A DNA stretch of 64,000 bases from JBGQOG01 sp052113705 (GTDB lineage: Bacteria > Pseudomonadota > Alphaproteobacteria > Rhodobacterales > Rhodobacteraceae), in the NCBI RefSeq assembly GCF_052113705.1, contig NZ_JBGQOG010000007.1, forward strand, positions 141,560 through 205,559, in the 5' to 3' direction. The notes under the pieces were generated by a model. The model was not told the DNA's origin. It ran no database searches and was given only the letters and a program-made list of their open reading frames with translations. Both the position numbers and the translations under genes were made by a program. Below, piece by piece: positions 17,736 to 26,655 of this stretch (position 1 is the first letter of the stretch; the number at the start of each line of letters is the position of its first letter).

Positions 17736-20360
17736 GTGACAGATCCCGTGACAGATCCCGCTCCCGCGACCCTCGCCCCCGAGCCGCTCCCCCCCGAGAC
17801 CCCGGCCGCCGCCCCGATCCTGCTGGCGGCCTACACGCCCTATCCGTTCCGGCTGGATCAGGTCAGCCTGCGGTTTCAGCTCGATCCGGAGGCCACCCGC
17901 GTTCACACCCGGCTGGCAGTGACCCCGCTGACCCCCGGCGCCGGGATGCATCTGGACGGCGAAGCGCTGAAACTGATCGCGCTGCGGCTTGACGGCGTGG
18001 CGCTGAGCCCGGCCGATTACCGGCTGACCGAGACCGGACTGACCCTGCATGCCGCCGCCCTGCCCGAAGGCCCCTTCGTGCTGGAAACCGAAGTCGAGAT
18101 CGCCCCGGCGGCCAATACCGCGCTGGAGGGGCTTTATATGTCAAACGGCATGTATTGCACCCAATGCGAGGCAGAGGGATTCCGCAAGATCACCTATTAC
18201 CCCGACCGTCCTGATGTGATGGCGCGCTTTGAGGTGCGCATCGAAGGGCCGCAGCCGGTGCTCTTGTCCAACGGCAACCCCACGGCCTCGGGCGCGGGTT
18301 GGGCGGAATGGTCGGATCCCTGGCCGAAACCGGCCTATCTCTTCGCGCTCGTGGCGGGGGATCTGCGCGCCTATCCGGGCCAGTTCACCACCGCATCAGG
18401 CCGCGAGGTGGCGTTGAACATCTGGGTGAGGCCGGGCGATGAGCCGCGCTGCGCCTTTGCGATGGGGGCGCTGCAACGCTCGATGGCCTGGGATGAGCGT
18501 GCCTATGGCCGCGAGTATGACTTGGACATTTTCAACATTGTCGCCGTGGATGACTTCAATATGGGCGCGATGGAGAACAAGGGGTTGAACATTTTCAACT
18601 CCAAATGGGTATTGGCCAGCGCCGACACCGCCACCGATTTCGACTTTGAACGGATCGAAGGCATCATCGCGCATGAATATTTCCACAACTGGACCGGCAA
18701 CCGCATCACCTGCCGCGACTGGTTCCAGCTCTGTCTGAAAGAGGGTCTGACCGTCTACCGCGACCAGCAATTCACCGCCGAGATGCGCTCGGCCCCGGTG
18801 AAGCGGATCGAGGATGTGATGACGCTCCGCGCCCGTCAGTTCCGCGAGGATCAGGGGCCGCTGGCGCATGCCGTCCGCCCCGACAGCTATGTCGAGATCA
18901 ACAATTTCTACACCGCCACCGTCTACGAAAAAGGCGCGGAAATCATCGGCATGCTGAAGCTGCTGGTGGGCGATGACCTCTACCGCAAGGCGCTGGACCT
19001 TTATTTCGAGCGGCATGACGGCGAGGCGGCGACGATCGAGGATTGGCTGAAGGTGTTCGAGGATGCCACCGGCCGTGATCTGGCACAATTCAAACGCTGG
19101 TACACCGATGCGGGCACGCCGCGTCTGACGGTGGAAGAGGCCTATGAGGCGGGCACTTACAGCCTGACCTTCACGCAATCCACGCCGCCGACCCCCGGCC
19201 AGACCGAAAAGCCCGCGCGGGTGATCCCGATTGCCATGGGCCTGTTGTCGCCGAATGGTGATGAGGTGCTGCCGACGCAGGTGCTCGAGATGACCGAAGC
19301 GCAGCAACGCTTTGATTTCCCGGGCCTCGCCAGCCGTCCGATCCCCTCGCTGCTGCGCGGCTTTTCGGCCCCGGTGGTGCTGGAGCGCCCCAGCACCGCC
19401 GCCGAACGCGCCTTTCTCCTCGCGCATGACACCGATCCCTTCACCCGCTGGGAGGCGGGGCGGCAGCTGGCGCGGAGCGCGCTGATGGCAATGGTGGGCG
19501 GCGCCGATCCCGAGGCCGAGCATCTGGCGGCAATCGGGCGGCTTTTGGCGGATGAGAGCCTTGATCCCGCCTTCCGCGCGCTCTGTCTGCGGCTGCCGGG
19601 TGAGGAAGAGATCGCGCAGGCCCTGTTTGAGGCCGGGCAAACCCCGGACCCTGACGCCATCCACGGCGCGCGCGGGCGGCTGTTGCGGGCGATGGCGGGG
19701 GCGCATGAAGAGGTGCTGATGGCCACCTATACCGCGATGGCGGTGCCGGGAGACTATCTGCCGGACGCCGCATCCGCCGGGAAACGCGCGCTGCGGCTGG
19801 CGGCGCTGGTGCTGCTCACCCGGCTTGATGCGGGCGCGCGGGCGCAAAAACTGTTCGATGCGGCGGATAACATGACGGAATCCCTCGGGGCGTTGGCCTG
19901 TCTGGTCGAGGCGGGCGCCGCCGAGACGGCGCTCGCGGCGTTTAAAAACCGTTGGCAGCATGACCGGCTGGTGATGGACAAATGGTTCACCGTACAGCTG
20001 GCCTCTGCCGCACCCTATGCCGCCGCCAAACGCGCCGAGGCTTTGGCCGCCCTGCCCGAGTTCGACTGGAAAAACCCCAATCGTTTCCGTGCTTTGATGG
20101 GCGGGCTCTCGGGCAACCACGCAGGGTTCCACCACCGCTCTGGTGCGGGCTACCGCTTTTACGCCGATTGGCTGATCAAGATGGACGCGCATAACCCGCA
20201 GACGGCGGCGCGGATGAGCACGGTGTTTGAAACATGGCAGCGCTATGATCCGGCGCGTCAGGCGCTGGCGCAGGCGGAACTCGCCCGCATCCGCGCGGTG
20301 CCGGGCCTCAGCCGCGACATGGGCGAGATGGTCGACCGGCTGGCCAAACCCCGCGCCTGA
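17736..20360 (+). CDS. pepN: Aminopeptidase N (M1 family)
   Basis: An 874-residue zinc aminopeptidase of the PepN type that removes N-terminal residues from peptides in the cytoplasm. The exopeptidase motif GAMENKG (about residue 277) and the zinc site HEYFHNWTGN with Glu of LKEGLTVY (HExxH-18-E, about residues 311-334) are intact. The length matches E. coli PepN (870). The start is GTG; a 12-bp direct duplication (GTGACAGATCCC twice, 17736-17759) gives two in-frame GTG starts four codons apart. The gene ends before a strong bidirectional hairpin. Confidence 0.95.
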   Translation: MTDPVTDPAPATLAPEPLPPETPAAAPILLAAYTPYPFRLDQVSLRFQLDPEATRVHTRLAVTPLTPGAGMHLDGEALKLIALRLDGVALSPADYRLTETGLTLHAAALPEGPFVLETEVEIAPAANTALEGLYMSNGMYCTQCEAEGFRKITYYPDRPDVMARFEVRIEGPQPVLLSNGNPTASGAGWAEWSDPWPKPAYLFALVAGDLRAYPGQFTTASGREVALNIWVRPGDEPRCAFAMGALQRSMAWDERAYGREYDLDIFNIVAVDDFNMGAMENKGLNIFNSKWVLASADTATDFDFERIEGIIAHEYFHNWTGNRITCRDWFQLCLKEGLTVYRDQQFTAEMRSAPVKRIEDVMTLRARQFREDQGPLAHAVRPDSYVEINNFYTATVYEKGAEIIGMLKLLVGDDLYRKALDLYFERHDGEAATIEDWLKVFEDATGRDLAQFKRWYTDAGTPRLTVEEAYEAGTYSLTFTQSTPPTPGQTEKPARVIPIAMGLLSPNGDEVLPTQVLEMTEAQQRFDFPGLASRPIPSLLRGFSAPVVLERPSTAAERAFLLAHDTDPFTRWEAGRQLARSALMAMVGGADPEAEHLAAIGRLLADESLDPAFRALCLRLPGEEEIAQALFEAGQTPDPDAIHGARGRLLRAMAGAHEEVLMATYTAMAVPGDYLPDAASAGKRALRLAALVLLTRLDAGARAQKLFDAADNMTESLGALACLVEAGAAETALAAFKNRWQHDRLVMDKWFTVQLASAAPYAAAKRAEALAALPEFDWKNPNRFRALMGGLSGNHAGFHHRSGAGYRFYADWLIKMDAHNPQTAARMSTVFETWQRYDPARQALAQAELARIRAVPGLSRDMGEMVDRLAKPRA

Positions 20361-20377
20361 CCGCCGGGCGTCAATGC

Positions 20378-20409
20378 AAAACGCCGGCCTCCTCACGGGG
20401 CCGGCGTTT
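20378..20409. terminator. Bidirectional terminator between pepN and lytic transglycosylase gene
   Basis: AAAACGCCGGCC and GGCCGGCGTTT form a hairpin flanked by A- and T-runs on both sides. It is placed between two convergent genes and can serve both strands. Confidence 0.85.
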
Positions 20410-20429
20410 CCAATCGGGGGTCACCAGGG

Positions 20430-21044
20430 TCAGCGCGAGGCGGTTTTCACCGCGCAATAGGGCTGCGCCGAAGTCCAGGCCGCAATCGCATTGCGCTTGG
20501 CGGCATCGCGCATCGGCATCCAGTCGCGCGCGACACCCGCCCAGCGCCCGGCATCATCCTGCACCACGGCCCCGTCCCGCTCGACCTGCACGGCGGCAAT
20601 TTTCACCGCGCATTGCAGGTTCGACGCGCCATCGCGCAGGCCCGAGGCGGTCTGCGCATCGCAATCATAATAGTCGGCGGTTTTCGGGGCGATCTGCATC
20701 AGCCCCTGCCAGCGGCCCCCGCCCCCCTGCGCCGCGGGGTTCCAGCCGCTTTCATATTTCGCCAGCGCCGAGAGCAGCCCGGCCCAGAAGGCCGCGCGCT
20801 CCGGCTCAGTGGCTTCCGCATAATGCGGGCAGAAGCGGCTGATATCGTCGGGTTCGGTTTGCAACAAAACCGCCCCCTCATCGCGCAGGGCGGCCAATGT
20901 GGCCCGGGTCCAGTCGTTGCCCTCAGCGCGGTGGTCCCAGCCCATGGCCGGCAGAAGCATCATCTGATCGTCGGCGGGAAGGGGGGCGGTGCAGGCAGCA
21001 CCGGTCAAAACCAATCCCAACACAGCGATCATACCGAGTTTCAT
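20430..21044 (-). CDS. Lipoprotein with lytic-transglycosylase-like (SLT) domain
   Basis: A 204-residue protein counted from the ATG at 21044. That start gives a lipoprotein signal (MKLGMIAVLGLVLTGAAC, lipobox LTGAAC with Cys18), which is why it is preferred over the upstream in-frame start. The domain from about residue 75 contains ALAKYESGWNP, with the catalytic-type Glu, and WQGLMQIAPKTADYYDC, as in soluble lytic transglycosylases that cleave peptidoglycan. It is probably anchored in the outer membrane. It is convergent with pepN and divergent from gatB. Confidence 0.75.
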   Translation of the reverse strand: MKLGMIAVLGLVLTGAACTAPLPADDQMMLLPAMGWDHRAEGNDWTRATLAALRDEGAVLLQTEPDDISRFCPHYAEATEPERAAFWAGLLSALAKYESGWNPAAQGGGGRWQGLMQIAPKTADYYDCDAQTASGLRDGASNLQCAVKIAAVQVERDGAVVQDDAGRWAGVARDWMPMRDAAKRNAIAAWTSAQPYCAVKTASR

Positions 21045-21406
21045 ACCATTGCCTTGCGCTGCCCCGAACTGCGGCGAACATTGCCGCAAGGGCAGGTTCC
21101 GGCAAGCCGTTTGGCCAGACCTCCACCGCCGTCGGCAGATTCCCGCCGTAACGCACAGATGTCGCGCGCCTTTCCGCCCAATCGCACAGAGATCACGGAA
21201 CTCCCGCGCCAGATTCGACTCGCGCCGCAGGCTTTCTCAACCCTTCCGCCCGCCCGGCCGGGCCGCAGGCCAGTGCCGCCAGCCGCGAATCCCCCCGCCT
21301 GCCCCAGCGATTCCCCGCATCGAATCGCCGCCGAGATCGTGCCCAACCCTTGCCCCGACCCCGCCGCTGCCTTAGAAGGCGTCAGCCTTTGAGAGGACCG
21401 GACCCC
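21045..21406. other. Divergent intergenic region, no gene seen
   Basis: About 360 bp between the lipoprotein gene and gatB. Frames here are arginine- and proline-rich shadows. It must hold both promoters. The GAGAGG at about 21391 is the ribosome-binding site that fixes the gatB start at 21407. Confidence 0.4.
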
Positions 21407-22918
21407 ATGCTTGATCTCACCTACCGCGCCCCCGAACCGAAAGTCATCGCCGGAGCCAAATCCGATTGGGAGCTGGTGATCGGGCTTGAGGTGCATGCGC
21501 AGGTCAGCTCGAACGCCAAGCTGTTCTCGGGTGCCTCGACCACCTTTGGTGCCGAGCCGAACTCGAACGTGGCCTTCGTGGATGCGGCAATGCCGGGCAT
21601 GTTGCCGGTGATCAATGAATTCTGCGTCGAACAGGCGGTGCGCACGGGTCTTGGGCTGAAGGCCGAGATCAACCTGCGCTCGGCCTTTGACCGCAAGAAC
21701 TATTTCTACCCCGACCTGCCGCAGGGCTATCAGATCAGCCAGCTCTACCATCCGATTGTCGGTGAGGGCGAAATCATCGTCGACATGGCCCCCGGCGTCG
21801 CGCGCAAGGTGCGGGTGGAGCGGATCCACCTTGAGCAGGATGCGGGCAAATCCATTCATGACATGGACCCGAACATGTCCTTCGTCGACCTCAACCGCAC
21901 AGGTGTGGCGCTGATGGAGATTGTCAGCCGCCCCGATATCCGCGGCCCCGAGGAAGCGGCGGCCTATGTGGTCAAGCTGCGCCAGATCCTGCGCTATCTC
22001 GGCACCTGCGACGGCAATATGCAAAACGGCAACCTGCGCTGCGACGTCAACGTCTCGGTCTGCAAGCCGGGTGCCTATGAGAAGTTCCAGGAGACGGGCG
22101 ATTTCGGCCATCTGGGCACGCGCTGCGAGATCAAGAACATGAACTCCATGCGCTTCATCCAGCAGGCGATTGACTATGAGGCCCGCCGCCAGATCGCCAT
22201 CATCGAGGATGGCGGCGTGGTGGTGCAGGAAACCCGGCTCTATGATCCCGACAAAGGCGAAACCCGCTCGATGCGCTCGAAGGAAGAGGCGCATGATTAC
22301 CGCTACTTCCCCTGCCCCGACCTGTTGCCGCTGGAGATCGAGCAGGCCTGGGTCGATGACATCGCGGCGAATATGCCCGAGCTGCCCGATGCCAAAAAGG
22401 CGCGGTTCGTGCTGGAATTCGGCCTGTCGGAATATGACGCCAGCGTGCTGACCGCCGAGGCCGAGAACGCCGCCTATTTCGAAAAGGTCGCCGAGGGCAA
22501 TGACGGCAAGCTGGCCGCCAACTGGGTGATCAATGAGCTGTTCGGCCGCCTGAAAAAGGAAAGCACCGAGATCACCGACAGCCCGGTCTCGCCCGAGCAG
22601 CTGGGGGCCATCGTCGGCCTGATCAAAAAGGGCGATATTTCGGGCAAGATCGCCAAGGATCTGTTCGAGATCGTCTATACCGAAGGCGGCGACCCGGTGC
22701 AGATTGTCGAGGCGCGCGGCATGAAACAGGTGACCGATACCGGCGCGATCGAGGCGATTGTCGATGAGATCATCGCCGCCAACCCCGATCAGGTGGAAAA
22801 GGCCAAGGCCAATCCGAAACTGGCGGGCTGGTTCACCGGGCAGGTGATCAAGGCCTCGGGCGGCAAGGCGAACCCGGCGGCGGTCACCGCCCTCGTCACC
22901 GCCAAACTCGGCCTCTGA
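21407..22918 (+). CDS. gatB: Aspartyl/glutamyl-tRNA(Asn/Gln) amidotransferase subunit B
   Basis: A 503-residue GatB. The start at 21407 (MLDLTYRAPEPKVI) has a GAGAGG ribosome-binding site; a longer frame upstream is not needed. GatB binds the mischarged tRNA and the ATP kinase site of the GatCAB complex, which makes Gln-tRNA(Gln) and Asn-tRNA(Asn). Seen motifs are WELVIGLEVHAQV, FYPDLPQGYQISQ, HLEQDAGKSIHDM and the C-terminal GatB/YqeY helical domain (VTDTGAIEAIVDEII). gatA and gatC are not in the window. Confidence 0.97.
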   Translation: MLDLTYRAPEPKVIAGAKSDWELVIGLEVHAQVSSNAKLFSGASTTFGAEPNSNVAFVDAAMPGMLPVINEFCVEQAVRTGLGLKAEINLRSAFDRKNYFYPDLPQGYQISQLYHPIVGEGEIIVDMAPGVARKVRVERIHLEQDAGKSIHDMDPNMSFVDLNRTGVALMEIVSRPDIRGPEEAAAYVVKLRQILRYLGTCDGNMQNGNLRCDVNVSVCKPGAYEKFQETGDFGHLGTRCEIKNMNSMRFIQQAIDYEARRQIAIIEDGGVVVQETRLYDPDKGETRSMRSKEEAHDYRYFPCPDLLPLEIEQAWVDDIAANMPELPDAKKARFVLEFGLSEYDASVLTAEAENAAYFEKVAEGNDGKLAANWVINELFGRLKKESTEITDSPVSPEQLGAIVGLIKKGDISGKIAKDLFEIVYTEGGDPVQIVEARGMKQVTDTGAIEAIVDEIIAANPDQVEKAKANPKLAGWFTGQVIKASGGKANPAAVTALVTAKLGL

Positions 22919-22935
22919 GCGGGAAGCGGCGCGTT

Positions 22936-22973
22936 CACGGCGAAGTCAGGGGCACCCCCGTGACTTTGCCGTG
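22936..22973 (+). terminator. Long hairpin downstream of gatB
   Basis: CACGGCGAAGTCAGGGG pairs across a 3-nt loop with CCCCGTGACTTTGCCGTG, giving about 16 bp with one bulged base and one mismatch. It has no T-tract, so it is either a weak terminator or an mRNA-stability hairpin. It lies 17 bp after the stop codon. Confidence 0.5.
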
Positions 22974-23017
22974 CCGTCAGACTATGGTGCGTACCGATTT
23001 CTGGAGCAGAGGCCCCC

Positions 23018-23476
23018 ATGCAACATTATGAATACCGGGTGGTGCCCGCCCCCTCGCGCGGCGAGAAAGCCAAGGGCTTGAAGACCGGCGCCGAGCGCTA
23101 TGCCCATGCGTTGAGCCAGCTGATGAATGAGCTGGCGCAGGACGGCTGGGAATATCTGCGCGCCGATACGCTGCCCTCGGAAGAGCGCAGCGGGCTGACC
23201 TCGAAAACCACGGTCTACCACAATCTCCTGGTCTTCCGCCGCCCGACGGCCGCCGCGCTGGCCCCTGCCATGGCTCTGGAAGTGGCCGCGGCGCGCGAGC
23301 AGGTTGTGGGGACCGCCCCCGCGGCCAGTGCCCCGAAACTGGTGGCGGTTTCAGAACCCGGCGAACCGGGCCGCAAAATGCTGGCCACCGAGGCCCCCGA
23401 GGGCCGCGCACCGCGGCTGGGCGCGGCAACGACCGGGACGCAATCCATCGGTGCGCCCCACGACGACGAAGACTGA
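23018..23476 (+). CDS. DUF4177 domain protein
   Basis: A 152-residue protein. The N-terminal 75 residues match DUF4177: MQHYEYRVVPAP at the start, LNELAQDGWEYLRADTLP-type core (here LMNELAQDGWEYLRADTLP) and a final beta strand YHNLLVFRRP. The remainder is low-complexity, alanine- and proline-rich, probably disordered. The family has no known biochemical role. It is a single gene between gatB and the J-domain gene. Confidence 0.78.
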   Translation: MQHYEYRVVPAPSRGEKAKGLKTGAERYAHALSQLMNELAQDGWEYLRADTLPSEERSGLTSKTTVYHNLLVFRRPTAAALAPAMALEVAAAREQVVGTAPAASAPKLVAVSEPGEPGRKMLATEAPEGRAPRLGAATTGTQSIGAPHDDED

Positions 23477-23728
23477 GCCTGTGCGCATCATCTGACCCCG
23501 GTCACAAAGACAGCCGCCACCCCTGCCGGGGCAGGCGGTGTCGGGAACCAAATCACAGGCGCAATCCGCGGCGGACACCGGTCCGCCCGGGGCGCGCCGC
23601 TCACCGGTTTCCCGCAGGCGCGCGGGAAATCTGCCCGCCCCCCCTTCCGTTCGGGGCAAAAAGCCCTAAACTGCACCGCCCCCGAGTCAGATCCCTGCGC
23701 TCGGCCGGCAGGATTCAAGAGAGAACTC

Positions 23729-24358
23729 ATGAGCAAAGGCGACCCCTTCGGTTTTGACATTTCCGCCGCTTCTGACAAGAAGCGCCGCCAAAAAGGCAAG
23801 CGGGGCATGTCGGGTGCTTTCGAGACCTCGACCCGCGCATGCGACCACCAAGGCTGCGAGGAGCCCGGGCAATACCGGGCCCCGAAATCCCCCAAAGTGC
23901 TCGATGATTACTTCTGGTTCTGCAAGGACCATGTGCGCGAATACAACCTGAACTGGAACTACTTCCAGGGTCAGTCGGAGGAGGAGTTTCAGGCCTTCCT
24001 CGACAATGCCACCGTCTGGGAGCGGCCCACCAAGCCCTTCAACCGCGCCAATGACGAAAGCCGGGCCTGGGCGCGGCATGGCGTGGCGGATCCGATGGAG
24101 ATTCTGGGTCAGAACGCGACGCAAAACCCCGGCCGTCAGACGGCCGGGCGCAAGCTGCCGCCCACCGAGCGGCGGGCCCTGGATATTCTGGATGCGCGCG
24201 ACACGATGTCAAAGCCGGAAATCCGCAAGCAATACAAAGCGCTGATCAAGGTTCTGCACCCCGATATGAACGGCGGCGACCGTGGGCATGAGGAACAGCT
24301 GCAAGAGGTGGTCTGGGCCTGGGATCAGATCAAGGACAGCCGCAGCTTCCGCGATTGA
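23729..24358 (+). CDS. J-domain protein with N-terminal Cys-rich motif, next to cobS
   Basis: A 209-residue protein with the J domain at its C-terminus (about residues 148-209). The HPD tripeptide in IKVLHPDMNGGDRG is intact, so it can stimulate an Hsp70 ATPase. The N-terminal part has ACDHQGCEEPGQYRAPKS followed by FWFCKDHV, a Cys/His cluster that could bind zinc. It lacks the G/F region and zinc fingers of true DnaJ, so it is a specialised J protein. The gene precedes the cobalamin cobS-cobT operon, with the opposite-strand DUF808 gene in between. Confidence 0.85.
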   Translation: MSKGDPFGFDISAASDKKRRQKGKRGMSGAFETSTRACDHQGCEEPGQYRAPKSPKVLDDYFWFCKDHVREYNLNWNYFQGQSEEEFQAFLDNATVWERPTKPFNRANDESRAWARHGVADPMEILGQNATQNPGRQTAGRKLPPTERRALDILDARDTMSKPEIRKQYKALIKVLHPDMNGGDRGHEEQLQEVVWAWDQIKDSRSFRD

Positions 24359-24472
24359 AGCGGGGGTGCGCCGGGGTGCTGAGCTCGCGGTGTTGACCCC
24401 GGGGTGCTCACCCCGGGGATTTGCGCGGGCGGTGACTGCGGATGCCTCCGGCGGGGATATTTAAGATCAGGC

Positions 24473-24508
24473 AAAGGGGAAGGGCATCTGCTCTTCCCCT
24501 TTCGTTTT
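24473..24508 (+). terminator. Rho-independent terminator after the J-domain gene
   Basis: AAAGGGGAAG and CTTCCCCTTT form a 10-bp stem followed by CGTTTT on the plus strand. A second hairpin, CCCCGGGGT-GCTC-ACCCCGGGG, precedes it at 24397-24418. Confidence 0.75.
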
Positions 24509-24545
24509 CAAGGCCATGCGGGTGCGCGAAGCCGAAGCGATGCTG

Positions 24546-25511
24546 TCAGCGCGCCAGCAGACTCCGCGCGGCGCGCAGGGCGGGGTCGATGATGCGCGCG
24601 ACGAGTGGGATCAGGAGAAAGCCGAGCGCGAGGCCGAAAATCCCGTCGAAGAAGGCGGTGACGGCCCAGGTGACGGCGCCGGGGAAATCCGGCAGGGCAT
24701 GGGCGGCGGCCTCGGCCTGTGCCTCGATCCAATGGCCGGGCTGTGTGATTCCAAAGCTCTCCAGCCCATGCACCACGATCGAGCCGCCCACCCAGATCAT
24801 CGCGGCCGTGCCCACGGCGGTCAGCGTGGTCAAAAAGCCCGGCATCACCCGCACGATGCCACGCCCCAACGCCCGCGTGGGTGCAAGCCGCCCGGCGCGC
24901 GCCAGCCAGAGACCCGCGTCATCCGCCTTCACGATCACCGCAACGCCGCCATAGACGAGCGCCGTGATCCCCACCGCCACCAGCGCCAGCGAGATCGCCT
25001 GCACCAGCACGCCCTGTTCGGGCAGGCTGGCCAGCGCAATCGTCATGATCTCGGCCGAGAGGATGAAATCGGTTTTGACCGCGCCCGCGACCTTCTCGGT
25101 CTCAAGATTGGCGGCGGTATCCGTCGCCGCGTCATGGCCATCGGCATGGGCGGCAGAGGGGCGCAGAACATGCCAGACCTTTTCCGCCCCCTCAAAGCAG
25201 AGATAAAGCCCGCCCAGCATCAGGATCGGCGTGATCGCCCAGGGGGCGAAGGCCGACAGGAGCAGCGCCGCGGGCAAAAGGATCAGAAGTTTGTTGCGGA
25301 TCGAGCCGAGGGCGATCTTGCCGACGATGGGCAATTCGCGGGCGGGGGCAAAGCCCTGCACATATTTCGGGGCGACAGCGGCATCGTCGATCACCGCACC
25401 TGCGGCCTTGGCCCCGGCCTTGGCCGCCTGCCCCGCGATATCGTCGAGGCTGGTCGCCGCCACTTTGGCAATCGCCGCCACATCGTCCAGCAGTGCCAGC
25501 AATCCGCTCAT
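24546..25511 (-). CDS. DUF808 family membrane protein (YedI-like)
   Basis: A 321-residue protein counted from the ATG at 25511 (MSGLLALLDDVAAIAKVAAT), the typical DUF808 N-terminus; the longer upstream frame overlaps the cobS start and is rejected. The conserved region AAVAPKYVQGFAPARELPIV is followed by six or more hydrophobic spans (LLILLPAALLLSAFAPWAIT, AISLALVAVGITALVYGGVA and others). It is an inner-membrane protein of unknown function, divergent from cobS. Confidence 0.87.
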   Translation of the reverse strand: MSGLLALLDDVAAIAKVAATSLDDIAGQAAKAGAKAAGAVIDDAAVAPKYVQGFAPARELPIVGKIALGSIRNKLLILLPAALLLSAFAPWAITPILMLGGLYLCFEGAEKVWHVLRPSAAHADGHDAATDTAANLETEKVAGAVKTDFILSAEIMTIALASLPEQGVLVQAISLALVAVGITALVYGGVAVIVKADDAGLWLARAGRLAPTRALGRGIVRVMPGFLTTLTAVGTAAMIWVGGSIVVHGLESFGITQPGHWIEAQAEAAAHALPDFPGAVTWAVTAFFDGIFGLALGFLLIPLVARIIDPALRAARSLLAR

Positions 25512-25680
25512 TTCACGTCCCTTTGAATTGGCGCAGGCTACCATGCCTTGCAGCGCCTGCAAGGCGCAACCCCGCCGCGCGCGCCGGGTTCCACCCTTCC
25601 CCTTGCACCCATCCGGGGAATGTTCCACAAATCCACCGATGGCGCCGCGAGGGGCGCAGCTCTGATGCAAGGCGAACGGC

Positions 25681-26655
25681 ATGTTGGAAATGAACGCGAA
25701 ACCCACCGAAGAAATCTCGGTCCGCGATGTCTTTGGCATCGACAGCGACATGAAGGTCAAGGGGTTCGCCGAACGCTCTGACCGCGTGCCCGATGCCGAC
25801 AGCACCTATAAGTTTGATCCCGATACCACGCTCGCGATTCTGGCGGGCTTTGCCTATAACCGCCGGGTGATGATCCAGGGCTATCACGGCACCGGGAAAT
25901 CCACCCATATCGAACAGGTGGCGAGCCGGTTGAACTGGCCCTGCGTGCGCGTCAACCTCGACAGCCATGTCAGCCGGATCGACCTGATCGGCAAAGACGC
26001 GATCAAGCTGGTGGATGGCAAACAGGTCACCGTTTTCCATGAGGGGATCCTGCCCTGGGCCCTGCGCAACCCGACCGCCATCGTCTTTGACGAATATGAT
26101 GCGGGCCGCGCCGATGTGATGTTCGTGATCCAGCGCATTCTGGAAACCGACGGCAAGCTGACGCTGCTTGACCAGAACGAAGTGATCACGCCGAACCCGT
26201 ATTTCCGCCTGTTCGCCACCGCGAACACGGTGGGTCTGGGCGATACCACCGGGCTTTATCACGGCACGCAGCAGATCAACCAAGGTCAGATGGACCGCTG
26301 GTCGCTGGTGGCCACGCTGAACTACCTCAGCCATGATGCGGAAACCGCGATCGTTTTGTCGAAGAACCCGCATTACAACACCGAGAAGGGCCGCAAGACG
26401 ATTGGCCAGATGGTGACCGTGGCCGATCTGACCCGGACCGCTTTCATGAACGGCGATCTGTCGACCGTCATGTCGCCGCGCACCGTCATCGCCTGGGCGC
26501 AGAATGCCGAGATTTTCCGCAATGTCGGCTATGCGTTCCGCCTGACCTTCCTGAACAAATGCGATGAGCTGGAGCGGCAAACCGTCGCCGAGTTCTATCA
26601 GCGCCTGTTCGACGAGGAACTGCCCGAGTCGGCGGCCGCACAAAGCATTCGATGA
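25681..26655 (+). CDS. cobS: Cobaltochelatase subunit CobS
   Basis: A 324-residue AAA+ ATPase. The Walker A is GYHGTGKST (residues 67-75) and the Walker B is IVFDEYDAG (about residue 138). The C-terminal motif TTGLYHGTQQINQGQMDRWS is diagnostic of CobS. With CobT and CobN it inserts Co2+ into hydrogenobyrinic acid a,c-diamide in aerobic cobalamin synthesis, using ATP. An AAGG ribosome-binding site precedes the start at 25681. Its stop overlaps the start of the next gene by 4 nt. Confidence 0.96.
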   Translation: MLEMNAKPTEEISVRDVFGIDSDMKVKGFAERSDRVPDADSTYKFDPDTTLAILAGFAYNRRVMIQGYHGTGKSTHIEQVASRLNWPCVRVNLDSHVSRIDLIGKDAIKLVDGKQVTVFHEGILPWALRNPTAIVFDEYDAGRADVMFVIQRILETDGKLTLLDQNEVITPNPYFRLFATANTVGLGDTTGLYHGTQQINQGQMDRWSLVATLNYLSHDAETAIVLSKNPHYNTEKGRKTIGQMVTVADLTRTAFMNGDLSTVMSPRTVIAWAQNAEIFRNVGYAFRLTFLNKCDELERQTVAEFYQRLFDEELPESAAAQSIR

